Below are positions 22,022 through 33,330 of a stretch of 64,000 bases of DNA, in pieces (position 1 is the stretch's first letter; each line of letters opens with the position of its first letter). The translations under genes were made by a program, and so were the position numbers. This DNA is from Cricetomys ansorgei. Its lineage: Eukaryota; Chordata; Mammalia; Rodentia; Nesomyidae. The stretch is taken from the NCBI GenBank assembly GCA_026225945.1, contig JAMJFZ010001089.1, positions 2,238,501-2,302,500 on the forward strand, written 5' to 3'. The notes beneath the pieces were generated by a model. That model searched no databases. It had not been told where the DNA came from and saw only the letters and a program-made list of their open reading frames with translations.

Positions 22022-22355
22022 TGTTGTGGAAGTTTATTTTTAATTATGTATAAAATAACTGTTTTATGCACTATTGGGTAAGGGGCTGCCTAGGTCTTGG
22101 TGCTTTGTTTTGTCTCCAGGTATTGGATTTATGTGGGGGTGTTTGATTGCTCATGATCTGCATGTACTATCCTTAGAACACCTGAGTAGTTCTGAATCAA
22201 TAAAAACACCTGAGCCCAGATTCTCGGAGTTCCACTGTCCAGTGTGGTGCTTGCTGTGACAGTGGTTCTCTCTGCTGAGGTCTGGCAGGTTTTACATCTA
22301 TGAATATGCCTCCTTGTCATCCTTGCTGAGGTGTCACAGCAACATAACAACTACA
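22022..22355 (+). mobile_element. Solo LTR, family copy B (334 bp, perfect TSD)
   Basis: It runs TGTTGTGG...AACTACA and carries a polyadenylation signal AATAAA at 22198-22203. It is flanked by a perfect 6-bp duplication GGAATG (22016-22021 and 22356-22361). A 6-bp duplication fits class II (ERVK-type) integration. No internal region remains, so the provirus collapsed to a solo LTR by recombination. It has the same length as copies A and C. Confidence 0.92.
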
Positions 22356-22361
22356 GGAATG

Positions 22362-22974
22362 CCTGTGGGGTATAGATGTAATTATATCTCAAGCATGTTC
22401 AGTAAAGAACAAAAGAGAATTCTCTGAGATGCAAGCCTGAACAACTTAGGTAAAGGGTTTGGCCTCTATGATAGACTGAACCCCGACCTCGTGGCCTTCA
22501 AGGCCTTTTATTGAGGAAAGGTACTGACTACTGATACAAAGGTCCCATTTCCCTTAATGAACAGAACCCTGAAGTTCAAATCCCAACTCCTCTGCTGGCT
22601 AACCTTGATGCCATCAGGCAAAGGTCAAGGCTGAGATACATAGGTGTTCCCACATCTCCATGTTGGAGCGTGTGAAAGGAACCACAGAAATCTATTCCAT
22701 TAGCACTAAAACAATCAGATGCTTTCAACATTGAGATACCAGAGGGCAAGGTAAATTTGAACAACAACTGCTCCATCCAACAGTATTGAGTACACAATTA
22801 CTGGTTCTCCAAACTAGCATTTTTTCTGCATTCAGGAAAGCTGCAGCCCACCCATACCCAGAAAGCTGGTTCTAACAGCTGAGGAAGGTGATCTTCTTCC
22901 GGTAGCTCAGCTGTTTAAAGTTCATTCTGCTGCACAGAAATGCATGTATCTTTACAATATTTGACTGCTAATTG
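22362..22974. other. Unique DNA
   Basis: No recognised repeat or exon. Confidence 0.35.
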
Positions 22975-23240
22975 GTGTGGGAGAGCTGAGGGTAGTACTA
23001 GCCTAGACAGGTGGGCCTGAGCTGTATAAGAAATTAGGCTGACCATGAACCAGGGAGTGAGCCAGTAAACACTGTTCCTCTGTGGTTTCTGTTTCAGTTT
23101 CTGCTTGAGTTCTTGCCTTGGCTTCTCTCAGTGATGGGTTATAACCTGGGCATGTAAGATGAAATAAGCCCTTCTTTCTCCTCAGTTTCTTTTGGTTATG
23201 TGTTTATCACAGCAACAGAAATCAAACCATGGCAGATGTT
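22975..23240 (+). mobile_element. MaLR-like LTR, 5'-truncated
   Basis: It shares 'ctgtataagaaattaggctg', 'ccagggagtgagccagtaa', 'cttctctcagtgatgg' and 'gtttatcacagcaacagaaa' with 16798-17123 and lacks the first part of that element. A GAAATAAG signal region lies near 23160. Confidence 0.75.
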
Positions 23241-23869
23241 AATGACAGTACTGTTAGCAAATGAAGCCTTCATTGGTGTATTTTATGATTTACATGTTCA
23301 AATTGTGTATTTTCCGTGCTGTTTGTGTCACACTATTAGAATATTAGAAGGTTCCCATTGTAGACAAAAGTAAAGGTGGCTGGATGTTGACTGCTCATGT
23401 CCATAGGTGATCTTTTGAAATAAGTTGCAAAGTTTAATGTCTATAGGAAGACGGTGCGTAGCTGCAGCAGCACCACACACACTGAAAGCCTTCTGGTTTT
23501 TTGCTCTTTGCTTTGTACTGCAGGTATTTTTTAATTGGCTTCATGGCTCACCATGGAAATGACTTCTTATCATCATAAGTGGGTAGAACTGAAGATTCCC
23601 ACCCAGCCCTTTCCAGCCTCCAGCCAGCTGGTGATGTACCCTGCGCAGTGACATGGGGTAGAAGTGCCCAGTGCTGAGAGGTGTTAGGTAGTGAACAGCT
23701 TCTTGTGTAAAGGTACCTATGTAGGTCCAGATCCTCAGATAAGCTATCTAGACAGACAGGCTGAGGGCAGTGGTCCTAGCATGAGAACCAGTGACTCTGT
23801 CTGGGAACAGAGTTAGCAAGAGCCACCTCTTAAAAACTCCTGTCAGTCAAGGTAGTTTACTCTGGAACC
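23241..23869. other. Unique DNA
   Basis: No recognised repeat or exon. Confidence 0.35.
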
Positions 23870-24050
23870 TCGTGCCAGGTATGACACTAAAGTGAGCTGC
23901 AGTGTCTCTTGTTACACTTATATTTGACTATCATCATCCCCATTTTGCTGGTGATGGAGCAGACACTTAGAGAAGGAAACTTGCCCAAAATCCACGTGTT
24001 AACATTGACAAGCTGTATTCAACCCCAGGTGGTCTGATGGCAGATCCTGA
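23870..24050 (-). mobile_element. MIR SINE
   Basis: The plus strand shows antisense MIR: 'catcatccccattttgctggtgatgg', 'cacttagagaaggaaacttgccc', 'gtattcaaccccaggtggtctgatg'. The order and spacing are right. Confidence 0.85.
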
Positions 24051-24089
24051 TGTCCAGCCCACATTGGAGGGTTCTCTCTGTCACTGTGT

Positions 24090-24198
24090 CTCCAACTACT
24101 GACATAGGCATGTTGCTTTACTGCTCTGAGCCCCTGCTGGAAAATGAGTGATTGGATTAGACATTTGCTAAGTCCCTTCAGTTGATGACTTGCTGTGA
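24090..24198 (+). mobile_element. MIR3/THER-type SINE fragment
   Basis: 'gcatgttgctttactgctctgagcc' then 'gaaaatgagtgattggattagac' and 'ctaagtcccttcag' match the sense strand of the MIR3/THER1 3' half. Confidence 0.75.
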
Positions 24199-24215
24199 AT
24201 TTTTTTTTTTTTTTA
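24199..24215. repeat. Poly-T run
   Basis: T homopolymer of about 16 bases. Confidence 0.9.
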
Positions 24216-25190
24216 ATTCCTAGAATCGTCAGCATTCCTTCAGCACAGTTCTGTTTACAGCAATTGAGCTCCCTCTGGGCATGTGCCATGTGGTCAGACT
24301 CCATGAATACCAAATGAGCAGACAGAGCTCTCTGTAGTCCATGTTGACAGGGCCTGGGGAGCTGGCCTGCAGGGCAGGAGCTTGTTCTGGGGTCTCTTCT
24401 CTTCCTGAAGAAGCACTTTTGCTTTTAGGCTGCTTTCTTTGGGGCACTGTTCTTCAGCAGAAATTAAGGGTTCTGAGCAGCTATGCCCTCAGACAGGACA
24501 TAGCTGTCCTCATGTCATGCATTAGGCTCCCACCCTTTATTTACCTCTGACCTTCTGAATTTGTTCCAAAGCTTCCCTTGAACAAAAGATGCCCCTTAAA
24601 CTCAAGTTTCAAAGAAGAAGGTGCCAACATACGTTTGTGAGATTCCCCCTGGGCTTTCTTCAGTCAAACTGCCATTCTGGTACAGTGCTCTGTCACGGGT
24701 TTTTACACAGGTCCCAGAATTCTCACAGTTCTGGCAGGGCTTAAGGATGCAGAAGAATTACTGTCTACTATGGAATTGCCTGAATGTTTTTATCTAACGT
24801 AATTATGTCTGATTTTGTGGCCAGACTTATTTGCCTCATAATTGTACTTTGTCACAACTCAAAGACATTTCCATAAAAGTACGTAAGTTCAACATTGGAG
24901 AAATATGGATTTTTATTGGTTGGGTTTAATGGCGTAATTAGAGTCCAGTTGTGGACTTGTTGAAATGGAGGCCCATCTTTAGAATTTCATGTCTTTGCGA
25001 AGCCTTCACCATTGTCTGTTTGAACATCAGCAACTCTGACTTCTGTTGTATCTCCCGGGCCTTCCTTCTTGAACTATGACTAGCTCATAGTCACTGTAAC
25101 CAAGCCTGAGCAGGTAATTTCTTCTTGCTCATTTCAAGCACATACACACACACTCTCTCCCTCTCTTCCTAGAGACTGATTTGTTATAAT
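24216..25190. other. Unique DNA
   Basis: No recognised transposon. A short CACACACA/CTCT patch lies at 25141-25165. Frames at 24229-24550 on both strands overlap each other and lack domains. Confidence 0.35.
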
Positions 25191-25194
25191 GTTT

Positions 25195-25495
25195 TCTTTT
25201 GTTAAGCATTACTGGCCTCACATACTAGGTACTTTTCTGGGTACTGGTAACTAAACAGAGAACAAAGCAGGGCACACTGCCTTTCTAGAACTTAGTCTGG
25301 TACAGAGAGAAAACTAATAACTAAATGGGTAAGTTACATTATCTGGTGTCTTCAGATCCCAAATGACACAATCTAAAATGAAACAGGAAGGATGATAGGA
25401 AGTTCTGAGAGTGGGAGTTGGGGTGGGTGGGTATATTTCAGTTTAAAGTGGGACAGTCAGCAGATGCCTCCAAGTGAAGTTGACATTTGATGTTT
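25195..25495 (+). mobile_element. Ancient mammal-wide interspersed repeat (L2-age)
   Basis: 'actaggtacttttctgggtactgg', 'aacagagaacaaagcaggg', 'ctttctagaacttag' and 'gaagttgacatttgatg' follow a well-known old mammalian repeat. That family carries 'gtactgttctaggtgctggg' early and 'ggtgacatttgagc' late. Related pieces occur at 28560-28690 and 45280-45400. I do not assign a subfamily. Confidence 0.6.
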
Positions 25496-25829
25496 CAATG
25501 ATATTATGATATTTGAATATCTCCTTTGATTCTCCTTTGTCTCTAGTCTGTTGAGACAGTCAATCAGTTCTACTGGCATAAAATGTTTCCCTGTTCTCCA
25601 TCTCCATTCATGGAGCCATGGCTTCTGTTGAGGCTTTTATTGTTCTTCCCTGTGCAGGTATGTGAGTCTCCAAGTTTTGCCTATCACTGTTTCTTTCAAA
25701 TTTGATTTTTGAAGAGTATTCATTGCTGCAGGATAGAAAGGCTTTTGCATCTTATATCTTAGTAAATAGATGGTGAGTGTTGTGTTTTGTACATTGTGAT
25801 ATGCTGCCATCTTTTTTTTTTTTTTGAGT

Positions 25830-26330
25830 TCAGAAACTTACCATGATATTATAGACATAATATAACTTTAAGTTATTTACATAAACTAAAATCTGTTTTA
25901 AATGTTCAGTGTGATGAATTTTCGTAAGTGGATATGCAATCTGTATATTATGTACAGTTTATAGCTTGATATAGAAGATAGTAAGCTCTCTCATCCTAAA
26001 ACACTTCCTGCTGGCCTGGGAGTTGTCTCCTCCTACCTTACTCCTAGCAATCATTGGTTTGCTTTCTGTACTTAAAGCTTGCCTTTTGTACAATATTGTA
26101 TAAATGGATATGGGGTTTTCCATCTTTCACAAAGTATTTTGGGGATTTACCTGTTGTGGGGTATTAGTATTTGGCTTGTATATTTTCTGTGTATTATTTC
26201 ATAGTGTACACGTGGTATTTGTGTAGGCATTCATCTGATAATGGACATTTAGATTTCCTGTGCTTTTAGGTGTAGTGCTGCTGTGAACATTTATATACAC
26301 ATCTTTGTGTGGATGGATAATGTGTGGGTT
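25830..26330. mobile_element. L1M-type LINE relic
   Basis: 'caatcattggtttgctttctg', 'attgtataaatggatatgg', 'attatttcatagtgtacacg', 'gcattcatctgataatggaca' and 'gtgctgctgtgaacatt' follow in the order seen in L1M relics. Orientation relative to L1 coding is not assigned. A second piece is at 54890-55270. It is interrupted on the right by a MaLR LTR. Confidence 0.7.
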
Positions 26331-26336
26331 TCTACT

Positions 26337-26594
26337 TGCTGTGGTTTGAATATGATTGTCCCCTTCCAAAATTAATGCTTGAATTCTCTTTGTGAGATAT
26401 AAGAGACTTAGAACCTAATATGATAGTAGTGTTTGGAGGCGGGGCCTTTGGGAAGTTGTTAGGATTAGGTAAAGTCCTCAGGGTAGAGCTTTTGTGATTA
26501 AATACTGGCTGCATTCCAAGGAGGGAAAGAGGGAGGGAGCTAGTGAGCTGTCAGGGGAGAACTAGGGAATAAACCAGATTCCTGAGTGATAGAT
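26337..26594 (+). mobile_element. MaLR (MST/MLT1-like) LTR, interrupted
   Basis: It starts TGCTGTGGTTTGAATATG. It then carries 'gtccccttccaaaattaatgc', 'ggcggggcctttgggaag', 'gattaggtaaagtcctcag' and an AATAAA near 26567, the MaLR LTR order. It stops abruptly at 26594 where a minus-strand LTR begins. 'atttacccatgtctt' at 26932-26946 may be its displaced 3' end. Confidence 0.8.
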
Positions 26595-26928
26595 TGTAGT
26601 AGTAGCTGCTGGTAGCAGCTCAGCAAACAAGACAAAAGAGGCACTTTCATATATGCAAACCTTGCCAGACCTCAGCGGAGGGAACCACCATCTTGACCAG
26701 TGCCATAAGGCACAATGGAACCCTGAGCTAATTTTAGCTCAAGAAGCTCAGGAGTTTTTAATTGATCCAAAATTCCTCAGGTGTTCTACTGAGAGCACAT
26801 GCAGATAACAAGCAAACATCCCCACATAAATCCAACACCTGCAGACAATACAAAATACCAAGACCTAGGCAGCCTCTCACCCAACAGAGTACAGAACTAT
26901 ATTTTAAATACAACTAAAATAAACAACA
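26595..26928 (-). mobile_element. Solo LTR, family copy C (334 bp)
   Basis: The reverse complement starts TGTTGTTTATTTTAG and ends ...GCTACTACA, and it aligns over its full length with copies A, B and D. The polyadenylation signal is the ATTAAA variant. It is inserted in a MaLR LTR. I see no clean target duplication (ATAGAT / GACATT), so the site has decayed or rearranged. Confidence 0.85.
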
Positions 26929-26954
26929 GACATTTACCCATGTCTTCTTGCCCT

Positions 26955-27372
26955 TGTTGTGCCCAGTTCGAAATCCCCCTACCCAAGTACCACCAGGAGA
27001 CCACCAGTTCTGATGCAAAGCAAGGAGCCTTTATTCTGCAGAGCAAACCAGTGAACTGGGGTCTGGCACCACCACACAAGATGGCTGACCCTGAATGCAC
27101 TTCCGACATGGGTTTTTAAAGGGAGCAGGGTCAGAACCCAGGCACTGGATTGGCTCATTAAATGTTACACTGCAACAAGGATTTCTGGGAAAGCGAGTAC
27201 TTGCCATTAAACAGAGAGGCTTATAGGAAAGTGAGTGCTTGACATTAAACCGAGGTGAGGTAAGTTCCCTTACCACTAGGAGCTCTGGGCTTCTCACTCT
27301 GTGCCATTTCAAGAGACTGTTAGCTAGAAGCCCATTACAGATTTGGATCAGAACCACAAACCCAAATGAGCT
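26955..27372 (-). mobile_element. Class I (ERV1-like) LTR
   Basis: Read on the minus strand it has a CCAAT box (plus 'gattggct' 27149-27156), a TTTAAAA TATA-like box (27113-27120), then AATAAA (27030-27035) followed by 'ggctccttgctttgcatc' and 'ggtggtctcctggtgg'. That R-U5 arrangement resembles gammaretroviral LTRs. No internal region adjoins, so it is solo. Outer edges are approximate and no duplication was found. Confidence 0.75.
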
Positions 27373-27749
27373 CATTTTCTTTATGATTTATTTATGTTTG
27401 AGTGTATAAAATATGATATGTTTACTTTTCAAAATGGTAGTATGATTTTGAAGTTCAGTGAGCAGTGATTTAGAGTGGTTACTAGCCCATAAAATAGTCT
27501 TGAAAAAGCCCAGCTTCCTGGACTTCATGCCTGTGCACAGTCTGTATGCAAAGTCTCCTTGTTCACAGTCTCTTCCGGTGGTGTATTGATGATGGTTGTT
27601 GTGATCAACAGCATGCAGCAGAGAAGCTGTGCCTCTTGCCAGTAACTAGTTGCTGCATATCTCCTGTACTTCCCTAGGTAACTGATTGCTTCTCTGCTCT
27701 TTCATACACATGTCACATCTGTCGTTTTTTCCACTCATTCCATGTTTTT
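27373..27749. other. Unique or unassigned DNA between two LTRs
   Basis: No retroviral gene is seen in the roughly 380 bp between the two related LTRs, so they are not obviously the two ends of one provirus. Confidence 0.4.
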
Positions 27750-28105
27750 GTTAGGTTCACGCTAATAGCCCAAGTAGACACTGAGAAATATGTATGGCCA
27801 TACAAAGCAGTTTATTTTCTGCAGGTTACGTACTGACCTCAGGGCTGTCTAATTAAAACAAACATGGCAGCAACTAAAGCTGGCCATGTGGTGCCTTTAA
27901 ACCAAACAGTGTCTAGGGGATCTCTGTGGTTTGTCAGAACCTGAATACTGGATTGGCTCATATCTCACTAGGAAGCAAGGGCTTCTGGGAAAGCCAGTAC
28001 TTGATAGTAAGTAGAGCTGTGAGGTCAATGCTGCTCACCATTAGAGGGCGCTGGTCCTCTCATTTTATAGTGAGTTATAAGTTTTTACCCCATCACAGTC
28101 TTATT
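27750..28105 (-). mobile_element. Diverged LTR related to 26955-27372
   Basis: It shares 'ctggattggctca', 'ggcttctgggaaagccagtacttg' and 'gagctgtgaggt' with the neighbouring LTR. It has the same order CCAAT, TTTAAA, and a sense-strand AATAAA (plus 'tttatttt' about 27811). The remainder is diverged, so it is a separate older insertion or subfamily. Confidence 0.65.
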
Positions 28106-28559
28106 TTTCTTCACTAGTCCCTTTAATGACCATGGTGTTTGTACTCACCAGCAATCATATGGTTAGTATTATTCTTCTTCTAACATCTCAAAATTAAGCA
28201 CTAACCACAAGGAATTGTCCTGGAAAGGAGAGTTAGCTAGATTAGCATCCACCTCACAGGATTGTTGCTAAAGACTGACTACCATAATGTGTGTCTTAAC
28301 TCTCTCAACTATTGAGGTCCAGAGTAGACTGAAAAGCAAAATATATTATGAAAACATTGATGTATACTACCTACTGCTGGTTTTTGTTAATACGGATATT
28401 TCCTTACAGCTTTTGGAGCAGATTTTGAATTGTGCCAACAATGCTATCCTATCTGTGAATATTTGCTTAGTATCTGCTCTGCATTAAAAAGCATTGTACT
28501 TGTTTTATACATGCTGATGTTGATAGTTGATGTATCTTCTATGAATTTTGATTAACTTT
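28106..28559. other. Unique AT-rich DNA
   Basis: No recognised repeat or exon. Confidence 0.35.
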
Positions 28560-28690
28560 CTGTACATCAGGTATTTATGAAGTTTCTCCTATATTTTAGG
28601 CATAGTGTCATGTAGTGGATATGTGAAAACAAGTAAGCTAGAGATCTTATAGGCTAGCAGCTCTTCGTTGGAAAGGGAGATACGGAGTTT
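28560..28690 (+). mobile_element. Ancient mammal-wide repeat fragment
   Basis: 'caggtatttatgaagtttctcc', 'ggcatagtgtcatgtagtgg' and 'gagatcttataggctag' recall the same old family as 25195-25495 (ATTTATTGAGTGCCTACT-type start). Confidence 0.5.
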
Positions 28691-29479
28691 GGGCATGTCC
28701 ACAGGACACTGTTGGAAGCAGCAGGAACTGTCTACCAAACAGGAAGTGGCTCCTTGGGAGCATCAGGTTAGTTTTGCTTGAGAATAACAGGAAAAGCTTT
28801 CTGAAAGATTAATACCAGGCAAAATCTTGGGGGCCTTGTTCAGCAGACATGGATAATGAGGAGAGAACATCTCCTAATGAGCAGGATGAGGCAGCATATG
28901 GCAGGCTTGTAGAACCAGTATACACTGGTTTCTTCACGCTCCTGCCTCCATGCTCTGGGAAGCTGCATGCTGCTGCAACAGAGCCTTTGGTTGCTACAGG
29001 ACTGGGCCTCATCTGGTGTCATCCCACTGTATGCGGGGTCTTGGCTGTAGCTCAGCATTGACCCAGGTTACGTAGGTTAACTTTATTAGTGCATTTGCTT
29101 CCATTTTTGCTGATTGTCGAATGCTTTTGTCTCTATATAATTTCATTATTTCTGCATCTTCATTATATAACAGATATAGCCTGAGAAGGCTCTTTAACTT
29201 GATCCAGTCTGCGTTATTAAACCAATTTGTTTTTTACCCCCAACAGCCTTGTGTATTTCATTTGCTCAGTGACTGGAGCCAAGTCGAGCAGTGTTTGACT
29301 CAGCAGAACTTGCTCCTGACCAGCCACCCACACGGGGAGGTTTTAGCTGTAACAGTGTACTCGGGGTGCCTGTGCCTACCGCTCATCCGCAATATGGTCT
29401 CATGGGTCCTAAAGGCAATAAATGTTACATAGATTTCCTAAGTAGAAGTAGACTGCCTTTAGCACTTTGTGTGTCCCCT
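28691..29479. other. Unique DNA with exon-like stretch
   Basis: No transposon recognised. At 29229-29249 a pyrimidine run ends in CAG ('gttttttacccccaacag'). It is followed by about 180 bp without a stop in one plus frame and about 330 bp in another (29273-29617). An AATAAA lies at 29419-29424. I do not recognise either peptide and no donor-bounded exon can be defined. Confidence 0.35.
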
Positions 29480-29770
29480 GTTGTAAGGTCTCACTTTCTA
29501 AAGTCTCAGTTACCCCAGTCAACCACAGCTGAACAGGTCCTAAGCTCTAAGTTATACCCCATTCTGAGCAATGTGATGAACTTTCTATTACTAAGCATAG
29601 TTCTAAGTATGTCCTAGTTTACTGTCATAATTACTCCCTTATTGTGCTTAACTAAGCCTTATCATAGGTATATGTGGTTAAGAAACAGAGTACATTATAC
29701 ATTAGATTAGGTACTGTCCACAGTTTCAGGCGCCCATGGTGGTCTACCAACACAACCTTTGATTTTAAAG
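29480..29770 (+). mobile_element. Tigger-type DNA transposon, internally deleted
   Basis: 'cagttaccccagtcaacca', 'ccccattctgagcaatgtgatg', 'ttatcataggtatatgtgg' and 'tactgtccacagtttcaggc' are Tigger left and right regions joined without a transposase gene. It is the same family as the split copy at 16552-17365. Confidence 0.85.
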
Positions 29771-30039
29771 GGTTTCCATTATGTATTGCTCTTTGCTAAC
29801 TTAATTATTGGATACTTTCAGTTTTCATTTGGGCCACTTCTCAACAACGTTTTTGTACCTTGATATAGATGCTTGATATAGAATATTTTAGGAACATTGT
29901 TTATGTGGAAGAAAGATATGCAAGAGGAATGATCGGGTAATTAATTGCCTTTGCTTGTGTTGTTTGTTCAAATTTGTGATAGGTTGATCTTATATTGATA
30001 ATGGACTGTTTAGCATGGAGATGACCAAGTCAGGATTCA
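29771..30039. other. Unique AT-rich DNA
   Basis: Nothing recognised. Confidence 0.35.
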
Positions 30040-30220
30040 GAATATGGTGACTAGCTCTGTGCCTGATGTACCTCCCTTGCTATCTCAGCTTTACTTTCCC
30101 ATCTGTAAAATAAGGACATTAGTCTTAGTTATCTATACAGACATTTTGAGGACCAAAAGAACTTATATACAGAAACCACATAGAATGGCCATGTCTTAAG
30201 TAGTTGGTGTTAAAAACTTT
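30040..30220 (+). mobile_element. MIR SINE
   Basis: 'tatctcagctttactttcccatctgtaaaataagg', then 'gacattttgagg' and 'ccacatagaatgg', follow MIR core and 3' portions. Confidence 0.78.
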
Positions 30221-32438
30221 TAAAAGTATTTTCAATAATTTTGATATGAAAGCACTAAAAATTAATGACAAGTAAATTATATTTTATGAGGTTCATAGTG
30301 GTGGGAGGTAGAGGGCGCAGCTCAGGTTTTCAAGGGCAGTCTCTGATATGTAAAGCACTAAGTATTGTTCAAGTTTTATTCCCACTGGCTATTTCCTTGG
30401 CTTCTACATTAATAGCATTTCTGTTTATATTGTTCCAGCGCTTCAGTTTGAAGGTAGCTTGGTCATTGTTGACTGGCAAATTGACAGGGTGAAGGAGAAG
30501 TATAGGCAGCGGTGGAGATGTATTATAGTTCACCTTGGGCTACTGTTGGGGATATCCTACCAGTCCTTCTGTTGCTTATTCATCTCCAGTTGTCCTTCTG
30601 TTCGGTGGTCTCACATAGCCTTTGTGACGACGGCTTACTTTATGGTGTCTACTGAAACTTAAGTAGTCAGTGATTGCTGTTTGAGCCAAGTTTACTTTCA
30701 CAAAGCAGAATTTCTAGGTTTCATAATGTTTTTGAAATGAAGTCTAAACCTTGGTGATGCTACTGCTCGTCCATCCTAAACTTGATGAATGAGGTGGAAG
30801 GCCAGGAAGTCTGTGAAGCTGCACAGAGGAGGGGCTGGCATCCTTGTCTGTGTCACCTGGGCTCCATACTGCCCCCTGCTCAGAATGCTTCGCCGATGTG
30901 AAACCTGGCTATTTTGTGGGTCTTTAGCACATTCTCATTCTTTTTGTTTCTTTCAAGCTCTAAAAATACTTAGCCCTCTGGAGACTCCCTCTACTGGGGT
31001 GTGGGGTGTGATGGGGTCTGCTCATGATGGATCACCTTCCTTGTTAGATCCGAGCCTGCAGATCTCTCTTCCCACACTCTCCCATCCTATCGGGTTGGCC
31101 CTTTTGTTGTGTTTGCCGTGTTGAATCCTTCTTTCACTTTTCCATACCCTCCTTTCTATATTGCCCATGTGAGTTCTTGTGTTTGGTAAATGAAATTTCA
31201 GTCACGGCGTGTATGGAGACATGTCTTATTATTTTCACTTTCCTCTCCTTTTCCCCTAGAGCTAGTTCAAGGTGTCCCCACAGCCTAAAATGTCAAAAGA
31301 AAACTACTGAGGGGAAAAGTAATGGAAAATAACTATTATAAGCTTCCCTATAGCTTAGACGAAACTCTTTCCTTTTGACCCTTTTAAACAAATGCACATT
31401 TTGGCCCATGAAGGGATAATTGCTCTTCTCCTCAGAACATGCTCTGTAAAATGACTAGCTGCTTGGGGTTGTCCTTCTGGGGGAGGAAGGTCAGCCACAG
31501 TGGACTACTTTGTTATTTTCCCTCCTTCCTTTTCAGTACCTTTGCTTTCTATCCACTCAAATAATAAGACCATTGTCCACCCATAGAAACTGTAGAGGTC
31601 AACAGTGTGACCTGGCTAATCCTAGGGGAAGTTACAGCCATCTTAAATTAGAATGCATCTTTTTTTTTTTTTGGCTTGGGAATCATGGTCCTGCCAGATG
31701 GAAGATGCAATCATCATTGGCTCCTACCTTCATTTTATCTCTTCTGCATCGTTACAGTACTCACACTCTGCTTTTCACTCTTCTTGGTAAGTCCTTTGCT
31801 CCCTGTGGGACCACTGGAACTCACACACGGGCCTTTGATATTTTGCTAGCTGTTTCCTATGATTAAAAGTGAATTGGAGATGGGAGCACTGTCTCTGGGA
31901 TCTAGTCGAATAGAATTCTGAAAGGTCATGAACAAAAGATTCAGGAGATACGCAGAATAAAATGGAAGCCTGATCTTCGGGGTAAATGGGGCCCTGAGTA
32001 AACATGACTTACTGAGCCTCCGGATTGGTTCCTCCAGAGCTGCTCTTTCATTTGGGTCAGAAGATCATCAGTTATATTCAACCCAAAGCTAAACCAGTAA
32101 CACTAAAGTGGTAGTTCCTGAGAGCATGGTTGGCTTGAGCCTCACACATTGTCTTCCTGGCTGAAGTAACCAAGAGCCAGAGGCTCTTCTTAGCAGAATG
32201 ATTTGGAATCTGAGATTTTCATTTAAATATGCTTTATGCGGGAATAGTAAATAGTCTGCAACTCGTAGATCAGCCCTAATTGAGTAGTTGCCTAGAGTGT
32301 AGAGCAGAAAAGTCTAAGGACCAGACTAGAATCCTTAGACTATCACAACCACTGTGATGCCATGCCCGTGCAGTCAGCCAGCCCTTTAAGGTCTGCCTAT
32401 GGCAGAAAAGTCACCTTGTTAAAATCAGATGAGTCAAG
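30221..32438. other. Unique DNA, no gene seen
   Basis: About 2.2 kb with no recognised transposon. Open frames of 111 codons (30789-31124) and 118 codons (31510-31866) on the plus strand have no domain. The second runs through a T11 tract, which argues against coding. Confidence 0.4.
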
Positions 32439-32579
32439 AACGGTCATGGTGGCTCGTGTCTACAGTGTCAGAACTAAGGAGGGTGGATCACTGAGAGTTC
32501 GAGACCATCCTAGACTATGTAATCCAGGCCAGTGTGGATTACAAGTGACATCCTGTCTCAAAAACAAGCAAACAAAAGT
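32439..32579 (+). mobile_element. B1 SINE
   Basis: 'ggtcatggtggctcgtgtc', 'gagggtggatcactgagagttcgagacc', 'ggattacaagtgacatcctgtctc' and an A-rich tail give the whole B1 order, moderately diverged. Confidence 0.9.
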
Positions 32580-32989
32580 CTTATGAAATTACCATACCCT
32601 AGTTTTCCACTAAGATTCCCCCCATGTCCACTACCCTAACTAATTCTTCTGGCAACTATTATATGTCCCAATTATTATGAACACACGCAATGATATATTT
32701 CCTCTTCTTCACTTTTTTTTTACTTATACTCAAGCTTTCTGAAATGCTGTGCCCTTCTGTGCTGCTGTGTAGCAGAAGATGGCTCTGAAGAAGGTCAACT
32801 TGCCACTCACTTGTACGTGGTTCTCGTATGTGACTCTGTTTGCAGGCATTATAGAAGTTCACTTGAGATGAAGTAAAATAAAACCTTACGAGATGTTCAG
32901 CTTTCAGAGTCTTTGCCAGCAAGATAGGGAGGAGTTTGGTGAACTTATTGAATTTGCACTGCCTAAAAGTCAGACATTTTTATAGAGAA
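32580..32989. other. Unique DNA
   Basis: Nothing recognised. Confidence 0.35.
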
Positions 32990-33330
32990 GGCAAGAGATG
33001 GTGTATACCTGTGTTACTCTTGGGCTGCCACAATAGTGCGGGCTGAGACTATGGGGTCAGAAGAGCTGATTTTCTCTGAATCTTCGTTCTCTCTTTGGCT
33101 TGTAGGTGGCACCTTCTTTAGGTTTCCTCATGTGTTTTCCCTCCATATAGACCATTATCTGTATGGACATATATATTTTTCCTCTATATAGATCACTGTT
33201 CTTATTACTTCTTAAATGGTTCATCCTAGTGACATCCTTTGAATGAATTATTTCTTTAAAGGATCTATCCTCTAATGTAATTACATTCTCAGATACTGGT
33301 TTTCAAGATAGGAGCTTTTAGGAGTCACAG
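32990..33330 (+). mobile_element. Ancient LTR-like mammalian repeat
   Basis: 'ctgtgttactcttgggctgcc', 'ctctttggcttgtaggtggc', 'tttcctcatgtgttttccctcc', 'aggatctatcctctaatgtaattacattctcag' and 'tactggttttcaagat' reproduce the order of a common mammal-wide repeat. That repeat starts TGTGTTAGTTTGCTAGGGCTGCC and ends near ATTCTGAGGTACTGGGG. I do not assign a name. Confidence 0.65.

Noticed and set aside
26955..28105. A provirus with paired LTRs
   Set aside because: The two LTRs are too diverged from each other and no retroviral genes, primer-binding site or polypurine tract are visible between them.
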